Assembly (NCBI RefSeq): GCF_008389435.1
Contig: NZ_VUYS01000019.1
Span: 13,352-77,351, forward strand
DNA from: Candidatus Nitrosocosmicus agrestis
Lineage (GTDB): Archaea; Thermoproteota; Nitrososphaeria; Nitrososphaerales; Nitrososphaeraceae
Direction: 5' to 3'
DNA: 64,000 nt
Shown here: one piece after another, positions 62,250 through 64,000 of the stretch
How the letters are laid out: each line of letters opens with the position of its first letter
How positions within the stretch are numbered: position 1 is the stretch's first letter
Made by a program: the position numbers and the translations under genes
Notes under the pieces: generated by a model
The model's input: the letters and a program-made list of their open reading frames with translations, nothing else
What the model was told of the DNA's origin: nothing
Database searches by the model: none

Positions 62250-62880
62250 TCAATTTATCACAGGATTTGTTTTACAGATTGCTTTTTGACATGAAAAGAA
62301 ATCATCGAAACCTTCAGTTCTGTACTTAAAATATTGTATGACTCTTTCAATCAGACTTTTCCCTTATTTTGCAAAAACAGAATGAACTGATATCTTGTCT
62401 TTAGGAACCTACAGGCCGGAGACACCTTGTTCTTTCACCATTAATGAAAATCAGTAAATCCTATTCATGTGCTTTGACTAAACTCGCAAGTAATGAATCT
62501 TTGGACGACAAACAAGTCTCCTTCCTTGGATATTTTTAGCAAAAAAGAGTGGGAGAATTTCCTTACTTTTTTAGGCTCTATTGCTATCCAAAGCCAATAT
62601 GTATTTTGAGCCAACCTGTAAAATGGTTTCATCTACAATGTATTCTGAAATTTTCTTACTCATTGCTGATACCCATTGATGATTATGTTTCTGAATCCAA
62701 TTTCAGATGTCTACATGACTTCTCTTAACTTTATATGGAAAGAACATTGCTTTGGCAACGCCTCTGGTTAAATAATCCAAGAAAATACAAATACAAAGCG
62801 CTACTAATATCTAAAGAAGGTGTTCTGTTTCTTTTGCTTTACATAACAGAAATAGAGCATCTTCGAGTTGTATCATTTTC
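62250..62880 (-). pseudogene. decayed DDE transposase (IS6-like)
   Basis: Read on the minus strand, fragments in different frames give WIQKHNHQWVSAMSKKISEY with IVDETILQVGSKYI (first catalytic Asp), IAIEPKKVRKFSHSF after a one-base insertion, ISKEGDLFVVQRFI, PACRFLKTRYQFIL, and the C-terminal SLIERVIQYFKYRTEGFDDF then FSCQKAICKTN. The last part matches the Y-IKDRTE-FDD-FPC-NCK signature of archaeal IS6-type transposases. Several frameshifts and stops make it inactive, and the second Asp (TDGG) region is destroyed. No inverted ends or target repeats were found. The rest of the 61910-63467 gap shows no gene. Confidence 0.75.
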
Positions 62881-63467
62881 TTAGGTTAACAGAGGTTGAT
62901 TGATTGTCAATTACTAAAAAATTAGAGCATTATTTACTAAAAAAGATAATCTTTATAGAAATAATTTATTTAAGTATGCATTTTGAACTTATTAATCTAA
63001 AAATTATGTTTATAAGGGAGGGATGATAAGAAGAAAAAATACCCATCCCCATCACTAAATTTCATTTTGCCTACCCTATTTGCAGTTAATGACTGACAAG
63101 TCCAAAGGTCGAATATGCATCCTTTAAATCATCATTCTGTTGATGGACCATGAGGAAGTTAAAGGGTTCATAACCGATACCCAATCAAAAAAAAGTGAAT
63201 GAACTTGATGGAATAGCTTTAATTGAAAATCATACCGACAATTTAGATATTTTAAGTTGCGTAATTTACAAGGAAGGATCGGAACTAGTAAACACTATAA
63301 TGGCAATAAAGAAGATGTAAGGTACAAGTATTTTGTTCAGAACGCATTTATATAAATCCATTTAAGTAATAATGTGAAATAAACAGCCTTAATACTAGAT
63401 AAGGGATCACACTTTTTTACCTAAGAGGAAAAAAATTTTTGCAAATATATTGAACCATTAATAAATT

Positions 63468-63851
63468 CTACGTAAAAGAAATTTCTTTAATGATTGGTTC
63501 TAAATCCTTTAAACGAAAGGGTTTTTCTATCACAGTATCTATTCCAGATTCCTTTATCTCTGCATGCTCTAAATTTTCGTCTGTTAAGAATGCAGTAACT
63601 AATACGACCTTGATTGTCTTATTGTATTGACGTATCCTTCGGGTAAATTCTAGTCCATCTATACTAGGCATTTTAAAATCTGTAATTATCAGACTATAGT
63701 TATCAAAATTCCTCACAAACTCATTTAATGCCTCATCAGGTTCGGTAAAGTACACACAGTTAAACCCACTCAACTCTAAAAATCTACTATATAATTCTCC
63801 AAGTTCTATTTCATCATCTATCACCATAACAGACTGATGAGGTCGGGGCAT
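63468..63851 (-). CDS. stand-alone response-regulator receiver (CheY-like)
   Basis: 127 residues. Acidic pair Asp12-Asp13 in VMVIDDEIELGE, phospho-acceptor Asp58 in LIITDFKMPSIDGLEF, Thr86 in VVLVTAF, and Lys110 in VIEKPF: all five conserved positions are present, so it should be active. There is no output domain. No kinase lies next to it; the sensor kinase at 24.1 kb, whose own partner is decayed, is one candidate. ATG start. Confidence 0.92.
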   Translation of the reverse strand: MPRPHQSVMVIDDEIELGELYSRFLELSGFNCVYFTEPDEALNEFVRNFDNYSLIITDFKMPSIDGLEFTRRIRQYNKTIKVVLVTAFLTDENLEHAEIKESGIDTVIEKPFRLKDLEPIIKEISFT

Positions 63852-64000
63852 GATTTCTTTGACAATATTATATATTTAAGATTTTGGGATTTATATTAAA
63901 TTATTTTAATGAAACTAGATAATTCGGTCATTTAATTGAATTTTAACTTTATATGAGAACAAATATCGAATTAATTAGATGTGATTCGAATTTTATTAAT

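Noticed and set aside
1-64000. CRISPR array, integrase attachment site or replication-origin repeats
   Set aside because: No regularly spaced direct repeats with unique spacers were seen; the only tandem array is the coding 27-bp repeat, and no integrase or Cdc6-linked repeat cluster was found.

Overview
This window looks like chromosomal DNA of a thaumarchaeon (Nitrososphaerota, ammonia-oxidiser lineage). It is strongly A+T-rich. Information-processing genes are of archaeal type: aEF-1A, S10, uL16/L10e, aIF1A, aEF-1beta, Rpo12, PheST, EndA and Nob1. It also carries a Vps4/CdvC-type ATPase with an MIT domain, a Cdc48 ATPase, a Thi4 thiazole synthase, a geranylgeranyl reductase for archaeal lipids, and many tiny zinc-ribbon proteins. 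The sensor kinase, TrmB regulator and low G+C would suit a soil Nitrosocosmicus-like member of the Nitrososphaerales, but that genus assignment is inference. Most genes appear to be transcribed singly or in pairs with short leaders or none. TTG and GTG starts are common.

Layout. 1-11.5 kb: the 3' end of a repeat-rich protein, a MetRS-beta-like tRNA-binding protein, purD, a folate C1 pair (formyl-THF cyclo-ligase and folD), thi4, DedA, an XRE-CBS regulator, tRNA-Gly, a DHH phosphoesterase, and the S10/EF-1A pair. 12-23 kb: ileS, pyrophosphatase, cdvC, a TrmB regulator, NAD(P)HX dehydratase, a zinc-ribbon/Rpo12 cluster, ahcY, nob1-nadK and tRNA-Ile. 24-30.5 kb: a sensor kinase followed by a decayed response regulator, a membrane-anchored DsbA-like protein, and an uncharacterised two-gene ATPase module. 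31-38.5 kb: ctaB, cdc48, aEF-1beta with its zinc-ribbon neighbour, geranylgeranyl reductase, pgk and L10e. 38.5-54.7 kb: endA, small zinc proteins, a secreted beta-propeller-like protein, msrB, aIF1A, pheST, trpS, coaD, a zinc-finger ferredoxin, purK-purE, nadX and a secreted protein. 55-64 kb: a gene-poor, accessory-looking end with small hypotheticals, a secreted beta-helix protein, a decayed DDE transposase and an orphan CheY-like receiver.

How the genes work together. Much of the window is housekeeping: translation (three or four aminoacyl-tRNA synthetase components, elongation and initiation factors, tRNAs, tRNA and rRNA processing nucleases), purine synthesis (PurD, PurK, PurE) with its folate C1 supply (FolD, cyclo-ligase), and NAD supply and repair (NadX, NadK, NnrD). 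The most unusual signals are: coding sequence that seems to begin upstream of every canonical start codon in aIF1A (probable ATA start) and in ahcY; a perfect 13-bp inverted repeat upstream of rpo12; a decayed response regulator behind an intact kinase; a possible structured RNA downstream of aIF1A; and the ATPase/partner module at 28.1-30.4 kb. I found no clearly new defence or mobile system and no CRISPR array.
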